Part shown: positions 1-8,759 of the stretch, piece after piece
Layout of the letters: each line of letters starts with the position of its first letter
How positions within the stretch are numbered: position 1 is the first letter of the stretch
Position numbers and translations under genes: made by a program
The notes under the pieces: model-generated
The model's input: only the letters and a program-made list of their open reading frames with translations
What the model was told of the DNA's origin: nothing
Databases searched by the model: none
From: SIG78 sp036677805
GTDB taxonomy: Bacteria; Verrucomicrobiota; Lentisphaeria; Victivallales; Victivallaceae
DNA: 64,000 nucleotides
Assembly: GCA_036677805.1 (NCBI GenBank)
Contig: JAVBVS010000014.1
Location: 1-64,000, forward strand
Direction of reading: 5' to 3'

Positions 1-25
1 CTCCGCAATCGGCGACGTGGGGTTT

Positions 26-53
26 AACATACCACGATTTCCGGATTTGTCAA
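26..53 (-). promoter_or_regulatory. Leftward sigma-70 type promoter, proximal copy
   Basis: Read on the minus strand: -35 TTGACA (48-53), 16-bp spacer, -10 TATGTT (26-31). The hexamers are near consensus. The predicted start region carries ACGTCGCC (11-18), identical to the one behind the distal promoter. The transcript leaves the window to the left, so the target gene is unknown. Confidence 0.75.
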
Positions 54-133
54 CCGTTCTTTCGAACTTTTTTTCGCTTTTCTGTCAACTCCGCCACCTC
101 AAACCAAGCCCGGCCTAAGGCGACGTGCTTTCT

Positions 134-161
134 AAAATACCACAACTTCTCCCTTTGTCAA
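134..161 (-). promoter_or_regulatory. Leftward sigma-70 type promoter, distal copy
   Basis: Minus strand: -35 TTGACA (156-161), 16-bp spacer, -10 TATTTT (134-139), then ACGTCGCC at 119-126. It shares TTGACAAA, GTGGTAT-N-TTA and ACGTCGCC with the proximal promoter 108 bp further on. Tandem strong promoters of this kind usually serve stable RNA or very highly expressed genes; that reading is inference. Confidence 0.75.
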
Positions 162-282
162 ACCCAATAATCCAATTTCCCTGAAAAAACTCCCCCAACG
201 GGACAAGCGGGCCTGATTTCATCGCCGGATTTGCTTTTTGGCCGTCATGGCGCGATATTATCGCACGACAAGGATGATCATC

Positions 283-1596
283 ATGCGCCGTTTTCTGATT
301 GCTCTCTTTTATTGGACCGCCGTTTTCGGGCTGGCCGCCGCCGAACTCCAGACAGTCAGCGGCAATTTCGCCGCCAAACTGCCCGACGACCTCGGGCATG
401 CCCTGCCGATTCTGGAATTCCTGCGCAATTTCGAGCGCACCGTCCGGCTTCAGGGCCGTTTCGATTCCGGCGGAGACACCCGCGAACTGCTGATTGAGCT
501 CGACCCGCGTCTCGCCCCCGGCGAGTACCGCTGGGAAGCATTCGACCGCCGCCGCATGATCCTCAAACTCGATGCCGACTACCCCAACTGGCGGCGGCAC
601 CGCGCCCTCGGGCGCGCCTTGGGCAATGCGCTGATCCGCAGCCGGATGAACTTTGCTCCGGAGCAAGACGAACCCGGCTGGCCGAACTGGCCGGCGGATG
701 CGCTGTGGGAAGAATTCCTGGTCCGATCCGAGCTTGATCTGCAACTGCTCCGCTTCACCTGGCTGCCGGGCTTGCGTCACATCGCCGAACCCGGCGGCGC
801 GCTGGGCCTGAACGCCGCCAATCTGACCGGGCAAGACGAACGCAACCTCGGCCGGGCGGCCTTCGCGCTTTATCTGGAACGCGCCCGGCTGACGCTGGAA
901 ATCAACCGCCGCCTGAGCGCGGGTAAACAGAACCTGCTGAAAGACTATCTCGACTTGATCCACCGCCGGACGCTGCCCCCGGATGCGGGATTCAATCAGG
1001 TTTTCGGAACGGCGGCGCTTCAGAAAACCGCCGGGTGGGCCGGCGGCGCGCCGGACAATGCCGCGGAAGCGGTCAAAACCGCGACCGCGCTGGAGCTTTT
1101 CGGCGAACGCCAGCTCTTCAATGTTTATGCGCCGCTGAGCAGCCGCGGGGTGCAATATCGTCTCCGGCAGATCGCAACCGTCGAGTATCAACGCGAAAAA
1201 GACGGTCTCCCCATCACCGCCGCGTTGGAAGACCTGCCGTTTCTGGTCGAGAAATATGAGCGTTGCGTCAAGTTGCCGCGCCAGAAAATCGCCGAGTTGA
1301 ACCGGCTGGCGGCCATCAGTCCCGCCGAGCTTCGCGGGGAAATCTTCGCCCTGACCGCGACGCTTGCCAATATCGGATTGATCGCGGTGCCGGAGGCTTC
1401 CGCCGCCATCAAAAATGCGCTTGAGGCGCTGAGAAACAAAATCGCCCGCTTAGGACGCATTGATGCCTTCCTGGATTATTATGAAGAACAGAGCACGCCG
1501 CTGCTCTACCCGGAACGTTTCGTGCTCGACCCGGCATTGCGCCGCGGGCCGCTCCCGGAACGGCTGCGGCAAATGCTTGACCAGACGGAACGCTGA
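283..1596 (+). CDS. Exported protein of unknown function
   Basis: The product has 437 residues and I do not recognise the family. The ATG at 283 is preferred over earlier in-frame starts because AAGG lies about 10 bases upstream. From there the protein opens with a clean signal peptide (MRRFLIALFYW..., likely cleaved after GLAAA). The mature part is soluble, rich in Arg and Leu, and mostly helical in character. It has no lipobox and no second membrane segment. It stands alone: no gene to its left in the window, and a convergent glycosyltransferase gene to its right. A periplasmic role is likely; the biochemical function cannot be stated. The long antisense frame opposite it is a GC-driven shadow. 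Confidence 0.75.
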   Translation: MRRFLIALFYWTAVFGLAAAELQTVSGNFAAKLPDDLGHALPILEFLRNFERTVRLQGRFDSGGDTRELLIELDPRLAPGEYRWEAFDRRRMILKLDADYPNWRRHRALGRALGNALIRSRMNFAPEQDEPGWPNWPADALWEEFLVRSELDLQLLRFTWLPGLRHIAEPGGALGLNAANLTGQDERNLGRAAFALYLERARLTLEINRRLSAGKQNLLKDYLDLIHRRTLPPDAGFNQVFGTAALQKTAGWAGGAPDNAAEAVKTATALELFGERQLFNVYAPLSSRGVQYRLRQIATVEYQREKDGLPITAALEDLPFLVEKYERCVKLPRQKIAELNRLAAISPAELRGEIFALTATLANIGLIAVPEASAAIKNALEALRNKIARLGRIDAFLDYYEEQSTPLLYPERFVLDPALRRGPLPERLRQMLDQTER

Positions 1597-1622
1597 CCGC
1601 CGGTCCCGGCACCGGATGCGAC

Positions 1623-1641
1623 AGGCAAGATTTTGCCTTTC
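1623..1641 (+). terminator. Possible terminator after the exported protein gene
   Basis: A 6-bp stem AGGCAA/TTGCCT with a 4-base loop is followed by a short T run. It sits 27 bases after the stop codon at 1596. The stem is weak and the T tract short, so this is tentative. Confidence 0.35.
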
Positions 1642-1776
1642 CGCCGCTCCGTCCAACCGGCTCCGAGGTCGCACGACGGGGGCTGTCCCAATGACTCCGA
1701 AGTGCAGCCTTCCGTGATCATCCCGCAAGATTTCTTATGCCGGCAACGCCGTTCCCGGCAATCATTGGCTTGGGCG

Positions 1777-3999
1777 CTATTGGGGCTGATTCCGGCTGTA
1801 AATATAGAAATCGAATCCCCGGCCGGAATGCCGGGTATAATGTTCATTCAAAATTTTATCGATTTCATGCCGCATTTTTTGAGGCCCCGCCATGCGGGTT
1901 TGAATCACTACAGCAGCTTTACCGTCCAGCAACTCCTGCCGGACCCGGGCGAATATTTTCGGATCATAATTGATCACCGGAGTCTGATAAAAATATTTAT
2001 TGACCGGCTGTACGCCGTATACCTGATAAAGATGGCACAAATTGCCGAGCACCAGCAGTTCCCCGTTGTGTTTTTTCAGCGCTTCGGCAATTTGCGGATC
2101 CGGTTGATAATCCGCGGCAATCGCCGGATATTCATTACAAATACCCTGCAGTCCCATGGCCAGATTTGAAACATTCAGAAAAATAACCACCGCCAGGGCA
2201 AGCCCCGTCAGACGCCGGTTAATCCGATTGGCTTCCAGCAGCATGGCGTAAGGTATGATCATCAGCGGAATGGCGCATATGACATAATATTGGCTGAAAA
2301 ACGAATTCGAAAAAATCGCCATCCCGGTGCAGCCCAATCCGACCAGCAAATAGAAGGCCAGCGCGGCAAGGCTGCCGGCCTGGCTATGGTTCCGCCGCCA
2401 CCCGATCAATGAAACGCAGATCAGCAGCGGTATGAAAAATATCGCCTGCTTCAATATGCGCAAGGCGGCTGTCACGATACGCTGGCAAAGCGTCAGATCG
2501 CCGGAATATTTGAGATTGAACTGTAAAAACGCATCGAGGAAATCGCGCCATGCCCCCTGCGCCATGAAGTATATGGCAAACGGCGCCAGCGCCGCCAGAC
2601 CGCCCAGGATATAGATGACCGTCTTGACAGCGAACCGTTTCCAGGTGCCGGCGGTGAATTCCTGGACGGCGACGGCCAGCAGCAACACCAGGAAAATCGC
2701 AATAAAATTGGGCTTGAGCAGAAACGCATAACCGGCGGCCGCCCCGCCCAGCAGCAGCTCCGCATAACGGATCTGCCGGTTTTGGGTCAGCTTCGCCAAC
2801 AGATAGCAACCGTAGGCAATCGCGGGGAGCGCGTATTCTTCCGTGAAGTTTCCCCCCTGACAGATATTCCAATTCATCGACCATGCCCAGAACAGCGGGA
2901 AAAGCAGCAACGCCAGCAGTGAGATCATTCTTGTCGTAAACAAGCGGCACGTTTGGTACAGAAATATTGCGGTCAGCAGGCAGGCGGCAAGCTCCATCAC
3001 AAGAATATATCGGGGCCCGCCGAGAAACACGGCCGCCAGGTTGATCAAATAAACCACCGGCCCTTTGTGGTCGAAGGCCTCCGCATAGGGGATTTTGCCG
3101 TTAAACCACAAATCCGCCACCGTATAAAAAACCGCCCCGTCGGCGCTTATCACCGGACTCCGCTCCCAGAACAGAAAAGAAAAACAGTGGATCGTGCACA
3201 GCAGGGCGATCAGCAGCATAAAACCCGCCAGAAAAAATTTGCTCTCCGCGATCGTTCCGCAAGATTGACACACGCCCTTCGCCCGATAGCCGGCGGCAAA
3301 GGTCGAGGTCTGCCCGAACGATTTCAATGCCGCCTTCAACAGCTTCCATTTGCGGATCGAAACCTCGCCGGTTTTTCGCTCCTGCTGCGGAACCGGCATT
3401 TCAAAGCAACGCAACTTCCGGCTGGCGGCGATGCCGGAAATAATCACGTTGGGGGCAAAGGTATTGTCCGGTATCATTCGATAGACATCGCGAAAAGCGG
3501 CGGTCCGCATCAGGCGATAAGGGGTATTGACATCCCAGATGCTTTTGCCGAAGAGGAGACGCACGCTCAACCGCGAGGCGAGAGAGACGGTTTTCCTGAT
3601 GAAGTTCTGGATTCTGCCGTCCCGATACCCGACCAGGAGATCATAATTGTTCCGCACCGCCCAGAGTTCATGAAAACTTTCCGGCCCCATCTCGTCATCG
3701 GAGTCAATCTGGAATATCCAGTCATTCTGCTCGCAATTCTGCCGATATCCGGTCAAGATCGTATGCCCATGGCCGCCGTTGGGTTTGTCATGCACCACAA
3801 CCGTACCGCCCAACTCGGCCGCCGCCCGGTTCAATACCTCCAGCGTATGATCCCTGGACCCGTCATTATAAACATGAATCCGATAATCCAAATCCAACGC
3901 ATCAAGCGCCTCCACCCATTTGCGCAACACTCCGGCAATGCAGGCCTCTTCATTATACACCGGCATGACAATGGCAAGCTTATCCTTACTCATAATCAC
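1777..3999 (-). CDS. GT2 glycosyltransferase fused to a GT39/PMT-like membrane domain
   Basis: This 740-residue protein has two parts. Residues 1 to about 230 form a GT-A glycosyltransferase 2 domain of the dolichol-phosphate-mannose synthase type: VMPVYNEE near the start, NDGSRD, and the acidic metal site IDSDDE near residue 100. From about residue 255 follow roughly ten hydrophobic segments like the GT39/PMT or ArnT class, which use polyprenyl-linked sugars. A short Cys pair (CQSC) lies at the junction. One polypeptide may therefore both make a lipid-linked sugar and transfer it outside. The GTG start at 3999 overlaps the glf stop as GTGA, so translation is probably coupled; ATG at 3993 is the alternative. 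It is the third gene of gtrA-glf-GT. Confidence 0.85.
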   Translation of the reverse strand: MIMSKDKLAIVMPVYNEEACIAGVLRKWVEALDALDLDYRIHVYNDGSRDHTLEVLNRAAAELGGTVVVHDKPNGGHGHTILTGYRQNCEQNDWIFQIDSDDEMGPESFHELWAVRNNYDLLVGYRDGRIQNFIRKTVSLASRLSVRLLFGKSIWDVNTPYRLMRTAAFRDVYRMIPDNTFAPNVIISGIAASRKLRCFEMPVPQQERKTGEVSIRKWKLLKAALKSFGQTSTFAAGYRAKGVCQSCGTIAESKFFLAGFMLLIALLCTIHCFSFLFWERSPVISADGAVFYTVADLWFNGKIPYAEAFDHKGPVVYLINLAAVFLGGPRYILVMELAACLLTAIFLYQTCRLFTTRMISLLALLLFPLFWAWSMNWNICQGGNFTEEYALPAIAYGCYLLAKLTQNRQIRYAELLLGGAAAGYAFLLKPNFIAIFLVLLLAVAVQEFTAGTWKRFAVKTVIYILGGLAALAPFAIYFMAQGAWRDFLDAFLQFNLKYSGDLTLCQRIVTAALRILKQAIFFIPLLICVSLIGWRRNHSQAGSLAALAFYLLVGLGCTGMAIFSNSFFSQYYVICAIPLMIIPYAMLLEANRINRRLTGLALAVVIFLNVSNLAMGLQGICNEYPAIAADYQPDPQIAEALKKHNGELLVLGNLCHLYQVYGVQPVNKYFYQTPVINYDPKIFARVRQELLDGKAAVVIQTRMAGPQKMRHEIDKILNEHYTRHSGRGFDFYIYSRNQPQ

Positions 4000-5147
4000 A
4001 GATCTTTCTTTTCATTCAGTGTCTTATAGGTTTTCAGCGCATAGCCGCATGCTTTATCCATGTCCCAATAGCTGTAAGCGCCCAAACGGCCGCCGACATA
4101 AAGACCGGGCGTGGCCGCGGCCAGGTCCCGATACCGCGCATAAAGTTGATTGTTGCGCTCATTGTTGATCGGATAGAACGCCTCGTCCCCGACCGTATAG
4201 CGCTTGGAATATTCCTTGCAAACAACAGTCCGGGAGGACTGAAACACCTCGGTTCGCTCGGGATGATAATGCTTGAATTCATGAATCCGGGTATACGGAA
4301 CCTCCAGATCACCGTAATTCATAACCGCAGCCCCCTGATAATCGGCCACCGGATGCGTTTCCCACTCGAACCGCAAAGTCCGCCATTCCAGCGCCCCGAA
4401 CCGATAATCGAAGAAACGGTCCAGCGCTCCGGTGTAAATAATGCGGCAGTCTCGGGGAATCAGTGTCCGAATACGATTGAAGTCGGTATTCAGCATGATC
4501 TTGATGTTGGGGTGGTTCAGCATGCGGGAGAAGAGCGTTCCGTAACCGTCCAGCGGAATGCCCTGGAAACAGTCGTTGAAGTAGTCGGTATTGTAATTGC
4601 TGCGTATCGGCAGCCGGGTGATGATCGCTGCCGGCAATTCCGTCGGATCGCACTCCCATTGTTTCGCGGTATAAGTTTTGATGAAAGCTTCGTAAAGGGG
4701 CCGCCCGATCAGCGCAATCGCTTTTTCTTCAAGGTTCCGAGGTTCGGCCATATTTCCCGCCTCGCCGGCAATGAAACCGGCGACCTCGCCGGGGCGCAGA
4801 CGGGCATTGTAAAATTCATTGATCGTCTTCAGGTTGATCGGCATGAAATATATTTTGCCGCACCGCTCGATCAAAACTTTATGGCGATAATTGCTGAAGG
4901 CGCCGAAGCGGTTCAGGTAACGCCACACCTCCTCGTCGGCGGTGTGAAAAATATGCGAACCGTAACAATGAACTTCGATGCCGGTAGCCGGATCGATCCG
5001 CGAAAATGAGTTGCCTCCGATATGATTTTTCCGGTCTATGACCAGAACTCTGGCCCGTGCATCGTTCGCCAGCCGTTCCGCCAGGACCGCGCCGTAAAAT
5101 CCCGCGCCGACAATCAGATAATCGAACCCTGAGAATTCACTGAGCAT
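3996..5147 (-). CDS. glf: UDP-galactopyranose mutase
   Basis: This flavoenzyme interconverts UDP-galactopyranose and UDP-galactofuranose, the donor for galactofuranose in surface glycans. The 383-residue product begins with an FAD-binding Rossmann signature (LIVGAGFYGAVLAERL). It carries family-typical blocks: the IGGNSFSR region, YGSHIFHT, and KQWECDPTELP with LPIRSNYNTDYFND. Length is normal for the family. I chose ATG 5147 over 5174 because AGGA stands about 8 bases upstream. This start lies inside the 3' end of gtrA (34-bp overlap). It is coupled to the downstream glycosyltransferase gene by a GTGA overlap. The three genes together imply export or flipping of a sugar-lipid and assembly of a Galf-containing polymer. 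Confidence 0.95.
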   Translation of the reverse strand: MLSEFSGFDYLIVGAGFYGAVLAERLANDARARVLVIDRKNHIGGNSFSRIDPATGIEVHCYGSHIFHTADEEVWRYLNRFGAFSNYRHKVLIERCGKIYFMPINLKTINEFYNARLRPGEVAGFIAGEAGNMAEPRNLEEKAIALIGRPLYEAFIKTYTAKQWECDPTELPAAIITRLPIRSNYNTDYFNDCFQGIPLDGYGTLFSRMLNHPNIKIMLNTDFNRIRTLIPRDCRIIYTGALDRFFDYRFGALEWRTLRFEWETHPVADYQGAAVMNYGDLEVPYTRIHEFKHYHPERTEVFQSSRTVVCKEYSKRYTVGDEAFYPINNERNNQLYARYRDLAAATPGLYVGGRLGAYSYWDMDKACGYALKTYKTLNEKKDL

Positions 5148-5554
5148 TTTTGAGTTTTCCTGAAGGTGATGCATTTATTGAGCGTGAATTGCACCAGGGT
5201 TACGATGGCGATGATCATCAGTTTGGCCAACAGCGAGGGCAATGACAGCAATTCGATAAAAACATGAAGCAATATCGCGCTCAACCCCATGCCGATCAGG
5301 CCGACCCCGTAAAACGAACCCAGACGCAGCCCCAAACGATCTCCGGTTTTAAAGTTCAACCGCGCATTGAGAAAGAAATTGTTGATAATGCCGACGGAGA
5401 CGCTGATGATATTGGCATATTGGTAGAAAAGCCCGTTGACTTGAGTCAATATCAGGAAAATGAAGAAGTCCAGCAGCGCCCCGGTCACTCCGATCATGCA
5501 ATATTTGACGAAGTGTTCATAACGAAGAAATAACGCCTTCAAAAGTGACCGCAT
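5114..5554 (-). CDS. GtrA family membrane protein
   Basis: This small protein (146 residues) has four hydrophobic segments. The pattern LLDFFIFLIL, NNFFLNARLNFK and a C-terminal LNKCITFRK is typical of the GtrA/PF04138 family. Members are thought to help flip or present polyprenyl-phosphate sugars for surface glycosylation. The ATG at 5554 is chosen because AGGAG sits 5 bases upstream and the family homology begins there. The open frame runs on to 5806, but that upstream extension is soluble, unrelated in composition and lacks a ribosome site. It is the first gene of the gtrA-glf-glycosyltransferase operon. Confidence 0.9.
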   Translation of the reverse strand: MRSLLKALFLRYEHFVKYCMIGVTGALLDFFIFLILTQVNGLFYQYANIISVSVGIINNFFLNARLNFKTGDRLGLRLGSFYGVGLIGMGLSAILLHVFIELLSLPSLLAKLMIIAIVTLVQFTLNKCITFRKTQKCSVNSQGSII

Positions 5555-6023
5555 TGCTGCTCCTGAATGGGTTGTTCGAATTCCGGATGCGTATCCGAGT
5601 CCGGAATTTTGTACATATTTCAACTCCGGTCGCTTGCGGGACTGGAGGCTACGGAAACATTCATCGACGGCATTACAATACACCGATCCGGTGAGTTTGC
5701 CAATGTTCAGATACGACCGGGTTCCCCATTTTGCCATGGAAATACCTCGCAGAAGAGCGCTTGCCGGCCATACCGGAACCGACCTTGCCCCCCAACGCTC
5801 CGGCAATCGCTTCGCCCCGTCGACCGATACTCCGGACGGATACGTTCAATCAGTATTTTTTCAATGCCGTCCGGCCCGGGCCGAGCGCGTTTGATGATCC
5901 GGGTTGCAAACGGCGGCGTTCGCAACCCGGGGGGATGTCGCATCCCCCCTTCTCCGGTTTTCATCAACAGCTTGCGTCAACCACCGCCCGCGCGCATATC
6001 GAAAGCGCTCCGGACCGCACAGC
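5555..6023. other. 469-bp intergenic stretch between gtrA and pta
   Basis: No convincing gene lies here. Open frames on both strands are short, GC-driven and lack ribosome sites. The stretch holds two adjacent hairpins (5901-5949), an imperfect dyad CGGAT-N4-ATCCG at 5584-5597 close to the gtrA start, and presumably the gtrA promoter, which I could not pin down. Confidence 0.6.
5901..5949. repeat. Two back-to-back hairpins downstream of pta
   Basis: The first stem pairs 5901-5912 with 5917-5928 (GGGTTGC arms, one mismatch, 4-base loop). The second follows at once: GGGGGGATG (5929-5937), loop TCG, CATCCCCCC (5941-5949). Neither strand shows a U tract after the stems. They lie 75 bp beyond the pta stop. 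They could protect a 3' end, terminate weakly, or be a dispersed palindromic repeat. Confidence 0.7.
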
Positions 6024-7034
6024 CTATCCGGCGCATTGACAGATGGTGATCGCCGCGCTGCCGAGGATATCCTCCGCCGAGCAGCCGCGCGAAAGGTCGT
6101 TCAACGGCATCGCCAGCCCCTGCAGGACGGGGCCGTAGGCATCGGCCCGGCCCAGGCGCTGAACCAGCTTGTAGGCGATATTGCCCGCGTTGAGATCCGG
6201 AAAAATGAGCACATTGGCATCGCCTTGAATCACGCTGCCCGGAGCCTTGGCTCTGGCCACCGACGGCACCAGCGCGGCATCGGCCTGAAGTTCGCCGTCG
6301 ACCAGCATGTCCAGTTTTTCCGCCGCCACGCGCGCCTTGCACATGGCAGCGGCCGCCACCACCTTTTCGAGGATTTCATGACTGGCGCTGCCATGGGTCG
6401 AAAACGACAGGAACGCCACCTTCGGCTGCTTGCCGAAAAGCGCACGGTAAGTGCCCGCCGTCGCCATGGCGATGTCCACCAGCTGTTCGGCATTCGGATC
6501 GGGGTTCACGCCGCAGTCGCCGAAGAGAATCGCCGCGTCGCCGGAAGCGGTCGGCGCCGCCAGGTCCATCACAAAACAGCTGCTGCCGATCTTGATTCCC
6601 GGCGCCGTGCCGATGCATTGAAACGCCGCCCGCAGCATATCCGCCGTCGAAGCGATGCTGCCCGCGACCAGACCGTCGACCATCCCGTTGCGCGTCATCA
6701 TCGCGCCGAAATAGATGCGGTTGGACATCGTTTTGGCCGCCTGCTCCATGGTACAGCCTTTTTTCTCGCGCATTTTGCAGAACTGCGCCACATAATCGCT
6801 GAAAAAGGCGCAGTGCAGATAGTCGAGCGCCTCGAATTTGCGCACGGCCACACCGGCTGCCGCGCAGGCCTGGTCGATCTCGGCGGGCGTCCCCAGCACG
6901 ATCACTCTGGTCGCAACTTCATGCTCCATGATCAGATTGGCCGCCTTGACCACCCGCGGGTCCTGTCCTTCCGGCAGCACCAGGGCTTTTTTCATCGCCC
7001 GCGCCCGCGCCATAATCGCATCGATTACCGCCAT
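6024..7034 (-). CDS. pta: Phosphate acetyltransferase
   Basis: The enzyme converts acetyl-CoA and phosphate to acetyl phosphate and CoA, the first step of acetate formation. The 336-residue product is the short, single-domain form (PTA_PTB family) without the regulatory N-terminal half seen in enterics. Visible hallmarks are MKKALVLPEG near the start, NRIYFGAMM with GMVDGLVAG, a SFSTHGSA block, DGELQADAALVP, and LIFPDLNAGNIAYKLVQRL near the C-terminus. AAGGAG lies about 11 bases before the ATG at 7034. It follows ackA by 52 bp in the same direction, so the two probably form an operon that makes ATP from acetyl-CoA in fermentation. Confidence 0.97.
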   Translation of the reverse strand: MAVIDAIMARARAMKKALVLPEGQDPRVVKAANLIMEHEVATRVIVLGTPAEIDQACAAAGVAVRKFEALDYLHCAFFSDYVAQFCKMREKKGCTMEQAAKTMSNRIYFGAMMTRNGMVDGLVAGSIASTADMLRAAFQCIGTAPGIKIGSSCFVMDLAAPTASGDAAILFGDCGVNPDPNAEQLVDIAMATAGTYRALFGKQPKVAFLSFSTHGSASHEILEKVVAAAAMCKARVAAEKLDMLVDGELQADAALVPSVARAKAPGSVIQGDANVLIFPDLNAGNIAYKLVQRLGRADAYGPVLQGLAMPLNDLSRGCSAEDILGSAAITICQCAG

Positions 7035-7086
7035 TTTCTCTCCGTCTCCTTATCCTTGAATTACCGGCAAACCACTTGCCCTGAAA

Positions 7087-8292
7087 TTACTTCAAACCGA
7101 GTATGTGAACCGCATTGCGCGCAATCATCAATTCTTCGTTGGTGGGCATCACGATCACCTTGAGCCGGCTGCCGTCGGTCGAAATCACGCCCGGCACCCC
7201 GAAGCACTCCTGATTGCGCGATTCGCAAAGCGTCGTGCCCAGCGATCCGATCTGCTCGACGATCCGCTGCCGGACCGGCACCGAATACTCCCCGATGCCG
7301 CCGGTAAACACCACCGCGTCGGCCCGTCCGTCGAGCAGCACGTAATAGGACCCGATGTATTTGACGATCCGGCGCACGAACATCCGCACCGCCAGCTCCG
7401 CCCGGTCTTCGCCGCGCTCCGCCGCCGCCAGCATGTCGCGCATATCGCCGGAATTGATGCCGCCCACGCCCAACAGACCGGAGCGTTTGTTCAAAATGGT
7501 GTCGACTTCATTGGTCGTATGGCCCAGATCGACCAGCCGCAGCACCGCCGCCGGGTCGATATCCCCGGAACGCGATCCCATCATCAACCCTTCCAGCGGA
7601 GTAAGGCCCATGGTGGTGTCGATCACCTTGCCGTTCTGGACCGCGGCCATGCTGCAGCCGTTGCCGAGATGACAGGTAATCAGTGTGGTCTCTTCGGGAC
7701 GCTTGTTCAGGAATTTCGCGGTCGCCAGCGTCACATAATGATGGCTGGTGCCATGGAACCCGTATTTGCGGATGCCGTATTTTTCATAATATTCATAGGG
7801 CAGCGCATACAGATAGGCTTCCGGCGGCATGGTCTGATGAAACTGGGTGTCGAAAACCGCCACATTGGGAACGCCGGGCATGGCCGCCTCGCACGCCTCG
7901 ATCCCGGACAAATTGGCCGGATTATGCAGCGGACCGAGCGGGAAATATTCCCGGATGATCTCCTTGACCGTATTGTCGACCCGGCAGGGCTTGGTGATTT
8001 TGTCGCCGCCCATGAGCACGCGGTGACCGCAGGCGACGATTTCATTCAAGCTCCGGACCACGCCGGAATCGGTGGCCACCAGCTTGCGGCAGATTTCATT
8101 GAGCGCGTCGACATGGTCCCTGACCGGAACTTCACCCTCGAACGTATAACCGTCACTGCGCTTGTAAACCAGATTGGGATGTTCGGATCCCACGCGCTCG
8201 ACCAGCCCTTTGCAGAGCACCGCCTCGGTGCCCATGGCGAACAACGTAAATTTCAGCGAACTGCTGCCTGCATTCAATACCAATACTTTCAT
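7087..8292 (-). CDS. ackA: Acetate kinase
   Basis: This cytoplasmic kinase makes ATP and acetate from acetyl phosphate and ADP (or the reverse). The 401-residue protein is full length for the ASKHA-fold family. Signature regions are VLNAGSSSLKF at the N-terminus (Asn7), GHRVLMGG, FDTQFHQTMP with the expected catalytic Asp, YGFHGTSHHYV, HLGNGCS and FTGGIGE. AGGGAAG precedes the ATG at 8292. pta follows 52 bp downstream, completing the acetate branch. No clear promoter could be read in the 248 bp upstream, which also separates it from infA. Confidence 0.98.
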   Translation of the reverse strand: MKVLVLNAGSSSLKFTLFAMGTEAVLCKGLVERVGSEHPNLVYKRSDGYTFEGEVPVRDHVDALNEICRKLVATDSGVVRSLNEIVACGHRVLMGGDKITKPCRVDNTVKEIIREYFPLGPLHNPANLSGIEACEAAMPGVPNVAVFDTQFHQTMPPEAYLYALPYEYYEKYGIRKYGFHGTSHHYVTLATAKFLNKRPEETTLITCHLGNGCSMAAVQNGKVIDTTMGLTPLEGLMMGSRSGDIDPAAVLRLVDLGHTTNEVDTILNKRSGLLGVGGINSGDMRDMLAAAERGEDRAELAVRMFVRRIVKYIGSYYVLLDGRADAVVFTGGIGEYSVPVRQRIVEQIGSLGTTLCESRNQECFGVPGVISTDGSRLKVIVMPTNEELMIARNAVHILGLK

Positions 8293-8470
8293 GTCACTTC
8301 CCTGTCGTTTCAGTCATGCCGTCGATCGGTAAACCGTATTTTGCCGCTTTCATTCCGCCCCCCGGGCGCCGCCGATTTTTCCCAACTTTGCGCCCGACCC
8401 GAATCCGTACTCCCGCCGTTCCTCCCGAATGTCTTTTCGTCCGCGCTGTCTGCCTCCATCCTTTCCCTGC

Positions 8471-8506
8471 AAAAAATGCAGCGCACCGACCGGGTTCGCC
8501 ACCCGG
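8471..8506 (-). terminator. Possible terminator after infA
   Basis: On the minus strand the stem CCGGGT/ACCCGG (8490-8506, 5-base loop) is followed about a dozen bases later by six T residues (8471-8476). The gap between stem and T run is longer than usual, so the call is weak. Confidence 0.3.
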
Positions 8507-8540
8507 GCGGCACGCGTCGATCCGGGCAAATTCCGGACGT

Positions 8541-8759
8541 CTATTTCTTGCGGAATACGATCCGGCCTTTGGTCAGATCGTAGGGCGACATTTCCAGCGT
8601 CACATTGTCGCCGGGCAGAATGCGGATAAAATTCAGGCGCATCCTGCCGCTGATATGGGCGCTGACCATGTGTCCGTTGGAAAGCTCCACCCGAAACATC
8701 GTGTTCGGCAGCAGCTCCCGGACAATCCCTTCCACTTTAATCACGTCATCTTTGGCCAC
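8541..8759 (-). CDS. infA: Translation initiation factor IF-1
   Basis: IF-1 binds the ribosomal A site and helps IF-2 and IF-3 form the initiation complex. The 72-residue product is a single OB-fold (S1-like) domain with the family blocks MAKDDVIKVEG, FRVELSNGH, HISGRMR and VTLEMSPYDLTKGRI. The start codon is GTG at 8759, with GGAG 9 bases upstream. The gene overlaps the 3' end of map by 19 bp, so its translation is probably coupled. Order adk-map-infA matches the classic spc-operon tail. Here rpmJ and rpsM do not follow: the acetate genes lie next. Confidence 0.98.
   Translation of the reverse strand: MAKDDVIKVEGIVRELLPNTMFRVELSNGHMVSAHISGRMRLNFIRILPGDNVTLEMSPYDLTKGRIVFRKK

Noticed and set aside
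115..1191. 358-residue open frame on the minus strand opposite the exported protein gene
   Set aside because: It is antisense to a gene with a signal peptide and a good ribosome site, has no recognisable domain, and is rich in Arg, Gly and Ala as GC-driven shadows are.
5555..5806. N-terminal extension of GtrA and an 86-residue minus-strand frame (5707-5967)
   Set aside because: I considered a decayed transposase or a small gene. There is no ribosome site, no similarity I can name, and AGGAG before ATG 5554 gives a normal GtrA start.
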